Source: Brevibacterium siliguriense
GTDB taxonomy: Bacteria > Actinomycetota > Actinomycetes > Actinomycetales > Brevibacteriaceae
Length of the DNA stretch: 64,000 nt
Assembly (NCBI RefSeq): GCF_900105315.1
Contig: NZ_LT629766.1
Location: forward strand, 1,550,001-1,614,000
Direction: 5' to 3'
Shown: positions 1 to 10,029 of the stretch, in pieces
Numbering within the stretch: the first letter of the stretch is position 1
Layout of the letters: the number at the start of each line of letters is the position of its first letter
The notes under the pieces: model-generated
What the model was told of the DNA's origin: nothing
Seen by the model: only the letters and a program-made list of their open reading frames with translations
Databases searched by the model: none
Position numbers and translations under genes: made by a program

Positions 1-254
1 GTTTCGATGAATGCCCGGAACTCCTCGACCAGTCGCTCCTGCATGTCATAGAGGCTCTCATCATTGCCGGGGAAATCGAGGAGGACTTCAATGGCCTCCC
101 CGGCGACGACGATCCGTGCGATGAGTCGGCGCTCATCGTCGGTGTCGCGAAGCATCGCTATGCTTTCCCACTCGTAGTTGGCGAACATTCCGAGAACAAT
201 CGGCGTGACGACCTTCTCGCAGAGGACATCCTGCGTGAGCTCGATGCGGTTCAT
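1..254 (-). CDS. hypothetical protein, C-terminus cut by window edge
   Basis: The minus strand reads open from an ATG at 252-254 to the window edge, giving 84 residues beginning MNRIELTQDVLCEKVVTPIV. The visible part is acidic and soluble-looking, with no signal peptide or membrane segment. A short GGGAG ribosome-binding sequence sits just upstream. The start overlaps, as ATGA, the stop of a possible small upstream ORF, so the two may be translationally coupled. I do not recognise the family and infer no function. Low-GC codons such as ATA and GAA appear more often than in the neighbours, which is weak evidence of accessory origin. The reading frame itself is fairly convincing because it has no interruption and no better frame covers the stretch. 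Confidence 0.6.
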   Translation of the reverse strand, partial: MNRIELTQDVLCEKVVTPIVLGMFANYEWESIAMLRDTDDERRLIARIVVAGEAIEVLLDFPGNDESLYDMQERLVEEFRAFIE

Positions 255-412
255 AACTCCCACCATAGGTCCTCATCCGCCGGGAATTCGAAGGCGTCTC
301 GGAGTTTTGCGGAAACTGCGGCCGACCTGCGGTATCCGGCGGACTTCGTGCGGTCCCGCGCCAGCCCTCTCGCGACCGCGACGAAAGCGGCACCGCATAG
401 ACTTGGTCCCAT
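251..412 (-). CDS. possible small protein coupled to the edge gene
   Basis: A minus-strand frame of about 53 residues ends FEFPADEDLWWEL with a TGA that overlaps the ATG of the edge gene (ATGA), the usual sign of translational coupling. The basic middle (LARDRTKSAGYRR) followed by an acidic, tryptophan-containing tail looks like a small regulatory or antitoxin-type protein, but no family is recognised. The start is uncertain. ATG at 412 overlaps the rluA start on the other strand, and further in-frame starts lie upstream. It could also be a chance frame in GC-rich DNA. Only the coupling and the plausible C-terminal composition support it. Confidence 0.3.
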   Translation of the reverse strand: MGPSLCGAAFVAVARGLARDRTKSAGYRRSAAVSAKLRDAFEFPADEDLWWEL

Positions 413-1412
413 GCCCCGCAGTCCGCTTCCGCCTCGAGAGGGAATCTCGGCGACCGCGCTGCGCGCCCCCGGCGGCAAGGCCACCCACGCGAAGAATCAC
501 CTGCCCGTTCCCGACTCGATCGGTCAGTGGCTCGAATCCGAATTCCCCGAGGCGGCCCCCGAATCTCGACGGGCGCTGCTGACCGACGGGGACCTGCGCG
601 ACGAGGCAGGGCGCCCGGTGACCTGGGGCGATCCGGTCGTCCCCGGCGGGTTCTACTTCTTCCATCGCCCCGTCCCACCCGAAGAGCGGATCCCGTTCGA
701 GGTCGGCATCGTGTTCGAGGATGAGGACCTCCTCGTCGTCGACAAACCCCATTTCCTCGCCAGCACTCCGAACGGACGCTTCGTCCGCGAATGCGTCGTC
801 ACCCGTCTGCGCGTCGACCTCGACCAGCCCGATCTCGTCGCAATCCACCGCCTCGACCGGATCACCGCCGGTCTGCTGGTCCTGTCGAAACGGCCCGAGA
901 CACGCGGCCGCTACCAGCGCCTGTTCCAAGACCGCAAAGTGCACAAAACCTACCGCGCTCTGGCCCCGGCACCACCTGCAGGCATGGAATTTCCCGTCGT
1001 CCGCGAATCACGTCTGGTCAAGCCGGTCGGCGGACGCCAAGTCCTCGAAGTCGCAGGGGAACCGAACGCGAACAGCCGGATCCGCCTCCTCCGGATCATC
1101 TCCCCACCGCACGGTGACACAGATACCACGGCGCCGCCTCGGGGAGGGGTTGCCGAATATGAGCTCGAGCCGGTCACAGGGAAGACACACCAGCTGCGGG
1201 TGCACATGAACGCGCTTGGGCTGCCCATCCTCGGTGATCCGGTCTACCCGGTCGACCTCGCCCCGGACCCCTACGACTTCACATCACCGCTGCAGCTCTT
1301 GGCCGCGGAGATCTCATTCGACGATCCGCTCACCGGGCTGAGCCGACGATTCGAGACCGGACTCGAGCTCGATCCCGCCGCGGTCAGCTCCGATCCAGGC
1401 GAAACCCGGTAG
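411..1412 (+). CDS. RluA-family RNA pseudouridine synthase
   Basis: This 333-residue protein should isomerise uridine to pseudouridine in rRNA or tRNA in the cytoplasm. The family's motif II, HRLDR, is at residues 146-150, with Asp149 the catalytic aspartate. VVDKPHFLASTP near 109-120 and KTHQLRVHMNALGLPILGDP in the C-terminal third are also typical of RluA enzymes. The ATG at 411 is preferred over an in-frame start at 348 because the conserved fold begins well after it and the extra residues look like shadow sequence. A proline- and glycine-rich insert (APPRGG, about residue 240) carries a copy of the window-wide CCGCCTCGGGGAGG motif. Its target nucleotide cannot be read from sequence. A GntR regulator follows 9 bp downstream. 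Confidence 0.9.
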   Translation: MPRSPLPPREGISATALRAPGGKATHAKNHLPVPDSIGQWLESEFPEAAPESRRALLTDGDLRDEAGRPVTWGDPVVPGGFYFFHRPVPPEERIPFEVGIVFEDEDLLVVDKPHFLASTPNGRFVRECVVTRLRVDLDQPDLVAIHRLDRITAGLLVLSKRPETRGRYQRLFQDRKVHKTYRALAPAPPAGMEFPVVRESRLVKPVGGRQVLEVAGEPNANSRIRLLRIISPPHGDTDTTAPPRGGVAEYELEPVTGKTHQLRVHMNALGLPILGDPVYPVDLAPDPYDFTSPLQLLAAEISFDDPLTGLSRRFETGLELDPAAVSSDPGETR

Positions 1413-1421
1413 CCTGGTGTT

Positions 1422-2084
1422 ATGAGTCCACACGCCCCCGGATGCACATCAGAGGCCATCGTCGCCCTTGTCCGCACCCGCATCACCGACGGTGAGTACC
1501 CGGCAGGAAGCCCGGTCCGCGATGGTGCCCTGGCCAAGGAGTTCAACGTTTCGCGCAACACCGCCCGCGAATCGCTGAGCCTGCTGCGCCACGCCGGGCT
1601 GCTGACTCAGGAACCCAACCGAGGCTTCTTCGTCTCCACCTTCGGCATCGACGAACTCAAGGACCTCTACCGTGCCCGTCGAGTCTTCGAGATCCGCGCC
1701 GTCCAGGAATCGCAGGACGCCACCGACGAGGCGATGGCCGCCGTCGAAGCCTCCGTGGTCCGAGCCGAAACCGCACCGAAGAACGAAACCTGGGCCGACG
1801 CCCAGGAGCACTCGGCATCGTTCCATCGGGCGATCGTCGGACTGCTGGGCTCCCCGCTGCTCGACGAGTTCTACCTCAACCTCATGGCCCGGCTGTCGAC
1901 GACGTTCTCCCGCTCGCCCGAGCCCGGCAAGTACCACTCGCACTGGGCGAATCCGCATCGGGACATCCTCGAGAAGATGAAGTCCGGAGATCGCCAGGGT
2001 GCCGAAGGACTGCTGCGCATCCACCTCGACGACTCCGAAGCCTCGACGCTCGACCTCGCACGGTCAGTGGGGGAAGGGCGCTGA
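1422..2084 (+). CDS. GntR/FadR-type transcriptional regulator (FCD domain)
   Basis: This 220-residue protein has an N-terminal winged helix-turn-helix (residues about 10-72) with the GntR signature around LAKEFNVSRNTARESLSLL. An all-helical FCD ligand-binding domain follows (about 80-210), starting DLYRARRVFEIRAV. FCD regulators usually bind small carboxylic acids and repress neighbouring catabolic genes. Here the neighbours are an RNA-modifying enzyme and guaB, so the effector and targets are not evident. It starts 9 bp after the pseudouridine synthase stop and is probably cotranscribed with it. A 7-bp hairpin (CGCCTTG/CAAGGCG, 2123-2147) lies downstream and may end the unit. The family call is firm; the physiological role is unknown. 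Confidence 0.9.
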   Translation: MSPHAPGCTSEAIVALVRTRITDGEYPAGSPVRDGALAKEFNVSRNTARESLSLLRHAGLLTQEPNRGFFVSTFGIDELKDLYRARRVFEIRAVQESQDATDEAMAAVEASVVRAETAPKNETWADAQEHSASFHRAIVGLLGSPLLDEFYLNLMARLSTTFSRSPEPGKYHSHWANPHRDILEKMKSGDRQGAEGLLRIHLDDSEASTLDLARSVGEGR

Positions 2085-2235
2085 AGCGCTTCGGTCGACG
2101 CCATCTCGCTTCGAACCCCAAGCGCCTTGACGCCCTGCTCCAAGGCGAATCCGACAGCACGTCCTGTGTAGCCAGTCTCACAGTGCCCGGTGCTTGAACC
2201 CATAGCGGTCGACTCTCTCGCTCCGATAACATTGA

Positions 2236-3795
<1,560 letters not shown>

Positions 3796-3821
3796 CGTAG
3801 GGAGGTTCTCCAGTCAGTGAG

Positions 3822-3863
3822 AAGCCGCAGTTTCCGCGAGTGCGCGGAGGCTGCGGCTTTTCT
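3822..3863 (+). terminator. intrinsic terminator after guaB
   Basis: AAGCCGCAG (3822-3830) pairs with CTGCGGCTT (3851-3859), enclosing a smaller CCGCG/CGCGG stem, and a short T run (TTTTC) follows. It begins 27 bp after the guaB stop, so it fits a Rho-independent terminator. Confidence 0.8.
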
Positions 3864-3928
3864 GGTGTGTGGCTTTGCTGTGGAGGTCTCTGGCCGGTGG
3901 TGTGGGTGGCGGAGTGTGTGGAGAGTCG

Positions 3929-4009
3929 GTCGTTTTCGGACACTGGGGAGCCGAGAATAGGTCGCTATCGGATACTTTCCGGCGACAGAAGTATCCGAAG
4001 GTGACCTAT
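3929..4009. repeat. imperfect inverted repeat with an extra half-copy
   Basis: The 498-bp gap between guaB and the siderophore operon has no convincing gene. It does contain ATAGGTCGCTATCGGATACT (3957-3976), with its reverse complement in slightly diverged form at 3988-4009 (GAAGTATCCGAAGGTGACC plus TAT). A third related copy, GGTCGTTTTCGGACACT, lies in direct orientation at about 3929-3945. It could be a regulator-binding array or the ends of a decayed mobile element. The sequence alone does not decide between them. Confidence 0.5.
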
Positions 4010-4226
4010 GTTTGCTCGGGCGGCGATCGCCCTCGGTTGTCTCACGATGCTGGATGACACGCCCCGATGTGACGAAGACCACTCGATGCTATTCGGTCCG
4101 ATACACCCGTAGTGCGAACAGCCTCCTTGCCGCGTGAAACCTGGGCGCGGGCACTGCCCGGCCCGGTGAAGACACGATGCCCGTAGTCGTTGTGCCTGCG
4201 AATACTCTCTTCGTCAGTGCAGAAAG

Positions 4227-4245
4227 TTAGGGTAGGTTTCCCTAA
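4227..4245 (+). promoter_or_regulatory. DtxR/IdeR iron box upstream of the siderophore operon
   Basis: TTAGGGTAGGTTTCCCTAA is a 19-bp interrupted palindrome that closely matches the actinobacterial DtxR/IdeR consensus TTAGGTTAGGCTAACCTAA. It lies 48 bp before the GTG start of the first siderophore gene, where bound Fe(II)-repressor would block transcription. It predicts derepression of the whole operon under iron limitation. Confidence 0.88.
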
Positions 4246-4293
4246 TGCGAGCCGCGCTTCGCGGTGCGCATCATCGAAGGAGGAAACCTCACA

Positions 4294-5928
4294 GTGACGA
4301 CTTCTCTGCTCTACGACACCGAAGAGACACCCACCTCAGCACCCCTTCAGGCCCCCGAAATTCCCCACACTGATGCGCTCCTCGGCGCGCACAGCGCAGA
4401 CGAATACACGTCGCTCATGCACAACGTCGTCGACGCACTCGGCGAACGGTTCCGCACCACTGAGCGCGCCGCCTCGGCGAAGGATCGCTCCGGACTGCAG
4501 GCCGCAGTCGACGCCGTCGACCTCGACACCGCCGGAGTCGGCAACGCCGAAGCCCTGCGCGAAGTCGACGCCCTCTACGCCGAGAACGCCGTGTGGTTCC
4601 ACCACCCCAGCTACGTCGCCCACCTCAACTGCCCCGTGGCCGTGCCCGCTGTCGCCGCTGAAGCGATGCTCGCCGCCATCAACACCTCGGTCGACACCTA
4701 CGACCAATCCGAAGTCGCCACCCTCATGGAACGCCGCCTCATCGACTGGACCTGCGGGCACCTCGGCTTCGCCGGCGGCGACGGAATCTTCACCTCTGGA
4801 GGCACCCAGTCGAACCTCCAGGCGCTGTTCCTCGCCCGCGAAAACGTCCTCGCCGGGCTGACCGATCGCGCCAACGAACCCGACGATTCCGAACCTCGCC
4901 GAGGCGGCTCTGGCCTGGGCGGGCCCACTCGCCGTGACCAACTGTCCCGGCTACGGATCCTCGCGACCGATCAGGCCCACTTCTCCGTGTCCCGCGCAGC
5001 ATTCCTCCTCGGCCTCGATGTCGAGGCGGTCGTGACCGTCCCGACCGACCAGGCCGGCCGCATGGACGCCGAAGCGCTCAACGCGAGCCTGCTCGCCATC
5101 GAAGCGAACGACCAGATCCCCATGGCCGTCGTCGCCACCGCCGGAACCACCGACCTCGGAGTCATCGACCCGCTGAAGGCCATCGCCGAAGTCTGCGCAT
5201 CGGCGAACGTGTGGCTGCACATCGACGCCGCATACGGCGGCGGACTGCTCTGGGCCCCACAACGAGCCCACCTGCTCGACGGGATCTCCGAAGCCACCTC
5301 GGTGACCATCGACTTCCACAAGACGTTCTTCCAGCCCGTGTCCTCCTCAGCGCTTCTGATCAGGGACGCGAGCCTGTTCGCACCGACGATCCACCACCAC
5401 GACTACCTCAATCCCGAAGCCGAAGCGCAGACCGCCGACGCCGAACCGAACCAAGTCGACAAGTCGCTGCAGACCACTCGGCGCTTCGACGCGCTCAAGC
5501 TCTGGACGACGCTGCGGGCCCGTGGCGCACGCGAGATCGGAGCGATGATCGACACCGTCTGCGATCTCGCGACCGACGTCCGGGCGCTGCTCGAAGACCA
5601 GCCGGACTTCGAGGTGCTCGGCGCCTCGGACCTGTCCACGGTGCTCTTCCGATTCACCCCGGCGACCGCGGACCAGGTCACCTGCGACGAACTCGTGCCA
5701 CTCATCCGCCGCGTCCTCTTCCGCTCCGGCCGCGCCGCCATCGCCCGCACCGTCATCGACGACCGACCATGGCTCAAACTCACTCTGCTCAACCCCGACA
5801 CCAGCATCGATGACATCACCGCCGTGCTCGACCTCGTCCGCGCCACCGGTCACGGCATCCTCGCCGGCCGAGAACTCGAGGGCGCCGCGGACGTCGAGTG
5901 TGCAGCAACAGAAGGAGGCGCAGCATGA
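4294..5928 (+). CDS. PLP-dependent lysine/ornithine-type decarboxylase (DesA-like)
   Basis: This is a group II PLP decarboxylase of the aromatic-L-amino-acid decarboxylase fold, 544 residues. It likely converts lysine to cadaverine as the first step of a desferrioxamine-type siderophore. HIDAAYGGGLLW provides the PLP-contacting Asp, and DFHKTFFQPVSS places the Schiff-base lysine at Lys343. The GTG at 4294 is chosen because AAGGAGG lies about 9 bases upstream; the earlier in-frame GTG at 4264 precedes that ribosome-binding site. Residues about 200-215 (EPRRGGSGLGGPTRR) form a low-complexity insert encoded by the window-wide CCTCGCCGAGG motif, before the conserved LRILATDQAHFS. It overlaps the monooxygenase by ATGA. 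Substrate choice (lysine versus another diamine precursor) is inferred from the operon. Confidence 0.88.
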   Translation: MTTSLLYDTEETPTSAPLQAPEIPHTDALLGAHSADEYTSLMHNVVDALGERFRTTERAASAKDRSGLQAAVDAVDLDTAGVGNAEALREVDALYAENAVWFHHPSYVAHLNCPVAVPAVAAEAMLAAINTSVDTYDQSEVATLMERRLIDWTCGHLGFAGGDGIFTSGGTQSNLQALFLARENVLAGLTDRANEPDDSEPRRGGSGLGGPTRRDQLSRLRILATDQAHFSVSRAAFLLGLDVEAVVTVPTDQAGRMDAEALNASLLAIEANDQIPMAVVATAGTTDLGVIDPLKAIAEVCASANVWLHIDAAYGGGLLWAPQRAHLLDGISEATSVTIDFHKTFFQPVSSSALLIRDASLFAPTIHHHDYLNPEAEAQTADAEPNQVDKSLQTTRRFDALKLWTTLRARGAREIGAMIDTVCDLATDVRALLEDQPDFEVLGASDLSTVLFRFTPATADQVTCDELVPLIRRVLFRSGRAAIARTVIDDRPWLKLTLLNPDTSIDDITAVLDLVRATGHGILAGRELEGAADVECAATEGGAA

Positions 5929-7391
5929 GCGCAGATTCCACGCACATCCACGACATCCTCGGAGTCGGCATCGGGCCCTTCGGCCTCGGCCTGGCTGCAC
6001 TGTCGGAACCGCTGAACGACGTCGACGCGATCTTCGTCGACCAGCGGCCGGAATTCCGCTGGCATCCGGGAATGATGATCGAAGGCTCGACCATCCAAGT
6101 GCCGTTCCTCGCCGACCTCGTCACCATGGCCGATCCCACCTCGCCGTACTCATTCCTCAACTTCCTCAAGGAACGCCGGCGACTCTACCCCTTCTACATC
6201 CGCGAATCGTTCTACCCCCTGCGCGCCGAATTCGACGAGTACTGCCGGTGGGTCGCAGCCCAATTGGATTCGCTCCGATGGAACCGCCGCGTCGTGTCCG
6301 TAACCAAGGAGGACGGTGTGTTCACCGCCCTCACCGAGGTGGCCGACGACTCCGGATCGATCGTGACGACCGAGACCTACCGAGCCCGGCACCTTGTTCT
6401 CGGAGTGGGAACGCAGCCGGTGCTGCCGCCCGCGCTGCAGGGGGTGAGCGGAGACGGCAACGCTGACACGGCCGGCCCGCTCATCCACACCGCCGACTAC
6501 CTCGAGAATCGAGAGGCGCTGCTCGAATCGGGGGCGATCACGATCGTCGGCAGCGGCCAGTCCGCCGCCGAAATCTACCGCGACCTCATCGACGATGCCG
6601 AAGACAGAGGCGTGCGGCTGGACTGGGTGACCCGCTCGCCGCGGTTCTTCCCGATGGAGTACACGAAGCTCACGCTGGAGATGACCTCCCCGGAATATAC
6701 CGACCACTTCCGAGCCCTGCCCGATGAGCTGCGCGAACGCGTCGGTCGGGAACAGCGCACCCTGTACAAAGGCATCTCGGCCGACCTCGTCGACGACATC
6801 CACGACACTCTCTATCGACTCAGCCGATGCGGTCGGCGGCTGCTGACGAACCTCATCTCCGAAGCCGAACTCGAAACCGCCGACATCGATCCGATCAGCG
6901 GCGAATTTCTGCTCGGCTTCCGCAACACGGCGCTGGACAAGACCTTCACCAGGCGGTCCGGATCGGTCGTCGCGGCCACCGGGTTTAAGTCGCAGGTGCC
7001 TGACTTCCTCAGCCCCCTCGGCGACGATATCCGTCTGGACTCCCGAGGCCGCCTCGACGTCAGCCGCCACTACACGATCAACGACGAGGGCACCATCCAC
7101 GTCGTGGGCGGCGAAGAGCACACCCACGGCGTCACCGCCCCTGACCTGGGCTTCGGGCCGTGGAGGGCCTCGGTGGTGCTGGCCGCGGTGACCGGTCGAG
7201 AACCCTATCCGATCGAACGGACCATCGCTTTCCAGACCTTCGGAGTGCCTGCCGACGAATCCGACGCCTCCGCGCTGACAGCCGCGGACTCGACTGACGC
7301 CGGCTCCGCGGCTGGTTCAATCGACCATGATTCCGCGGCCGGTTCCGCCGCCTTCGCACTCGACGACTCCAAGGAGATGACACACGCATGA
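5925..7391 (+). CDS. cadaverine/lysine N-monooxygenase (DesB/IucD-like)
   Basis: This 488-residue flavoprotein should N-hydroxylate a diamine (cadaverine) using FAD, NADPH and O2 to begin hydroxamate formation. The FAD-binding motif GVGIGPFGLGL is at residues 13-23, and the NADPH-binding IVGSGQSAAE is near 206. The family's C-terminal ATGF motif is visible as VVAATGFKSQVPDF. Start ATG 5925 has GAAGGAGG upstream and overlaps the decarboxylase stop; an in-frame GTG at 5898 would add a basic non-conserved stretch. The last 40 or so residues are an Ala/Ser/Asp-rich tail (DAGSAAGSIDHDSAAGS) not needed by the fold. It overlaps the next gene by ATGA. Confidence 0.92.
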   Translation: MSADSTHIHDILGVGIGPFGLGLAALSEPLNDVDAIFVDQRPEFRWHPGMMIEGSTIQVPFLADLVTMADPTSPYSFLNFLKERRRLYPFYIRESFYPLRAEFDEYCRWVAAQLDSLRWNRRVVSVTKEDGVFTALTEVADDSGSIVTTETYRARHLVLGVGTQPVLPPALQGVSGDGNADTAGPLIHTADYLENREALLESGAITIVGSGQSAAEIYRDLIDDAEDRGVRLDWVTRSPRFFPMEYTKLTLEMTSPEYTDHFRALPDELRERVGREQRTLYKGISADLVDDIHDTLYRLSRCGRRLLTNLISEAELETADIDPISGEFLLGFRNTALDKTFTRRSGSVVAATGFKSQVPDFLSPLGDDIRLDSRGRLDVSRHYTINDEGTIHVVGGEEHTHGVTAPDLGFGPWRASVVLAAVTGREPYPIERTIAFQTFGVPADESDASALTAADSTDAGSAAGSIDHDSAAGSAAFALDDSKEMTHA

Positions 7392-9913
7392 CCACCGAAC
7401 TCATCACCGAATCGCGCACCGACGTGAAGCTCACGGCCGCCTCGGCGACAGTGTCCATCCGCGCGCTCGACGTCGACCGGGACGCCGCCCGAATCCACGA
7501 ATGGCTGACTCATCCGCGTGCGCACTACTGGATGATGACCGAGCTCGACGAGGCCGAAATCCGAGCCTACCTGGAAGGCATCCGAGACTCCGCAGACGAC
7601 GCCGGCTGGGTCGGATCCGTCGACGGAGACGACTGCTTCTACGTCGAGACCTACACTCCCGACAGCCTCATCCCGCAGAACGTCCTGGCTACCGGGCCCG
7701 GCGACATCGGGATGCACCTGCTCGTCGCGCCACCGGCAGGGCCTGCCGTGCACGGACTCACCGACCGCATCATGGCAGAGGTCATCGACTTCTGCTTGAA
7801 GCCCGTTGACCAGGGAGGACGAGGTGCCGAGTGCGTTGTCGTCGAACCCGATGCGCGAAATGACGCGATCATTGAGAAGAACCGGGCAGCTGGATTCACT
7901 CCTATCACCGAGGCGACCATCATGATGGGCGAGATCGAGAAACGCGCGCTCGTCAGCGTATGCACCCGCGCGGATTTCGAGGCCAGCGCACTGACGCCGT
8001 TCGTCGCTGAGGCCGGGGAATCGGACAGTGTCCAGGGGCCCACCGGACCGCGCCCGGGCCGGAAGTCCGCAACGCCACCGGCACCGTACGCCCATCTCAA
8101 CTCCGATGCGTTCGCCGTCGTGCAGCGCCACCTCGTCGCCAAAGCCCTGTCCGAATTCGCCCACGAACGACTCATCCATCCGGTGAGCGTGGGCGCGAGT
8201 GAGGGAGCCGGCGCGAACGGCCACGCACATGCGGGCGGGGGAGCAGCCTCGGCGAATGAGGAAGACCAGACCTGGGAACTGAGCATCGACGGGGCCAGCC
8301 GATACAGCTTCACCGCGCGTGTGCTGCCGCTCGAACATTGGGTCATCGACGAAGCCAGCATCACCCGGTGGCGCGACGGATCCGAGATTCCGCTCGACGC
8401 GCAGGAACTCGTCGTCGAACTCCAAGACGCACTCTCCATCCCAGAGGACCTCATCTCCACCTACCTCGAGGAACTCGCATCGACCCTGGCCGGGGCCGCG
8501 TTCAAACTCGAAGACGCCCGAGCCGGGCGCAGACCGGATGCACAGACACTCGTTGACGCGGACTTCCAGACCACCGAGGCGGCCATGACCGAAGGCCACC
8601 CCGGGTTCCTCGCGAACAACGGTCGGATCGGCTTCGGCCTCAGCGACTTCCGCACGTGGGCACCGGAGAACGGCGAACTCAATCGCATCGAATGGGTGGC
8701 GGTGCGGCGCGAACTCAGCCATCTCTCCTTAGGTTCGGGACTCGACGAGGAGGGCCACCTCGGTGAGGCGCTCAGCGAAGCCGAAAGGGACCTCTTCGGT
8801 TCCCGGATCCGGGCGGCGGGGCAGGACCCGGCGGACTTCCACCTCATGCCGATACACCCGTGGCAGGCCGATCACCGACTGGCGATCACCTTCGCCGCTG
8901 ACATCGCCCGCGGTGATCTGCTGCCGCTCGGTGAGGGGCTCGACAAGCACCAGGCGCAGCAGTCCCTGCGCACGTTCTTCAATCATTCGCGGACCGGGGC
9001 GCCCTACGTCAAGGTTGCGCTCGCCGTGCAGAACATGGGATTCTTGCGCGGGCTGTCGCCGAAGTACATGCGCGACACCCCGGCCATCAACGACTGGGTC
9101 GCTGACCTCATCGCCTCCGACGACACCTTCACCGCGGCCGGCTTCCGAGTGCTGCGGGAGCGTGCGGCACTCGGCTACACCGGCGATGTGTACCACCGGA
9201 CGAAGGAGACGAACCCGCACCGGAAGATGCTCGCTGCGTTGTGGCGGGAAAACCCCGTCGAGAAGATCGCTCCAGGCCAGAGGCTCATCACAATGGCTGC
9301 GCTGCTGCATCGGGATCACCAAGGCGTGTCCTTGGCCTCCGAGCTGATCAATGCCTCGGGGTTGAGCGCCGCGGCGTGGGTGCGCAGCTACCTGCGGGCC
9401 TATCTGAAGCCGCTTGTACATGCTCTGCTCGCGCACGATCTAGTGTTCATGCCGCATGGGGAGAACCTCATCCTCGTCCTCGACGAACACACGGTGACCG
9501 GGGCATTCATGAAGGACATCGGTGAGGAGGTCGCCGTGCTCGGCCATCGCGAACTGCCTGCCGACGTCGAACGCATCCGCGCCGTGGTGTCGGGGGAAGA
9601 GAAAGCGCTGTCGGTCTTCACCGACATGTTCGACGGGGTGCTGCGCCACCTGTCGGGCATCCTCGACACCGACGGACTGCTGCCGGTCGATCGGTTCTGG
9701 GCGATCGTCGCCGAGAGCCTCGACGACTACGAAGCAGAGCACCCGGAGTCTGCACGCGGGGTCAGCGGCGACGTCGATCTGCACGCCGAACACTTTGCTC
9801 ATTCGTGCCTCAACCGGCTGCAGCTGAAGAACACGAAGCAGATGGTCGACATCGGCAACCAAGCTGAATCTCTGCTCTACGCGGGCACCATGCCCAACCC
9901 CGTGGCCGGCTGA
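7388..9913 (+). CDS. fused GNAT acyltransferase / IucA-IucC siderophore synthetase (DesC-DesD-like)
   Basis: One 841-residue polypeptide joins two enzymes that are often separate. Residues about 20-185 are a GNAT-type N-acyltransferase of the siderophore class (WLTHPRAHYWMM, IGMHLLVAPP, VVVEPDARNDAII), expected to acylate N-hydroxycadaverine. Residues about 235-835 are an NRPS-independent siderophore synthetase, with HPGFLANNGRIGFG, HPWQADHR near 490, KHQAQQSLRTFFN near 520 and MPHGENLILV. It would oligomerise and cyclise the hydroxamates using ATP. A linker rich in Gly/Ala/His (GANGHAHAGGGAASANEE) interrupts the start of the synthetase half. It is the last gene of the iron-regulated operon and precedes a hairpin terminator. 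The product is probably a desferrioxamine/nocardamine-like siderophore, inferred from the three activities. Confidence 0.9.
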   Translation: MTTELITESRTDVKLTAASATVSIRALDVDRDAARIHEWLTHPRAHYWMMTELDEAEIRAYLEGIRDSADDAGWVGSVDGDDCFYVETYTPDSLIPQNVLATGPGDIGMHLLVAPPAGPAVHGLTDRIMAEVIDFCLKPVDQGGRGAECVVVEPDARNDAIIEKNRAAGFTPITEATIMMGEIEKRALVSVCTRADFEASALTPFVAEAGESDSVQGPTGPRPGRKSATPPAPYAHLNSDAFAVVQRHLVAKALSEFAHERLIHPVSVGASEGAGANGHAHAGGGAASANEEDQTWELSIDGASRYSFTARVLPLEHWVIDEASITRWRDGSEIPLDAQELVVELQDALSIPEDLISTYLEELASTLAGAAFKLEDARAGRRPDAQTLVDADFQTTEAAMTEGHPGFLANNGRIGFGLSDFRTWAPENGELNRIEWVAVRRELSHLSLGSGLDEEGHLGEALSEAERDLFGSRIRAAGQDPADFHLMPIHPWQADHRLAITFAADIARGDLLPLGEGLDKHQAQQSLRTFFNHSRTGAPYVKVALAVQNMGFLRGLSPKYMRDTPAINDWVADLIASDDTFTAAGFRVLRERAALGYTGDVYHRTKETNPHRKMLAALWRENPVEKIAPGQRLITMAALLHRDHQGVSLASELINASGLSAAAWVRSYLRAYLKPLVHALLAHDLVFMPHGENLILVLDEHTVTGAFMKDIGEEVAVLGHRELPADVERIRAVVSGEEKALSVFTDMFDGVLRHLSGILDTDGLLPVDRFWAIVAESLDDYEAEHPESARGVSGDVDLHAEHFAHSCLNRLQLKNTKQMVDIGNQAESLLYAGTMPNPVAG

Positions 9914-9929
9914 GCCGAACTGACAACAA

Positions 9930-9973
9930 CCTCGCCGAGGTGGGACTCCGGAAGGATGTCCCACCTCGGCGAG
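9930..9973 (+). terminator. 16-bp perfect hairpin ending the siderophore operon
   Basis: CTCGCCGAGGTGGGAC (9931-9946) pairs perfectly with GTCCCACCTCGGCGAG (9958-9973) across an 11-nt loop, 17 bp after the stop. No long T run follows, so it may act as a 3' stabiliser as well as a terminator. Each arm contains the window's CCTCGSCGAGG motif (last base lost in the right arm), as if two inverted copies had made the stem. Confidence 0.75.
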
Positions 9974-10029
9974 TACTATTCACAGTGAAGTCGACCATTG
10001 CTGCAGCACAGACCAGAGAAGAGCACGCA

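Noticed and set aside
3869-4057. 62-residue plus-strand ORF in the guaB-siderophore gap
   Set aside because: No ribosome-binding site, unusual composition, and it spans the inverted repeat; it reads as chance coding across repeat DNA.
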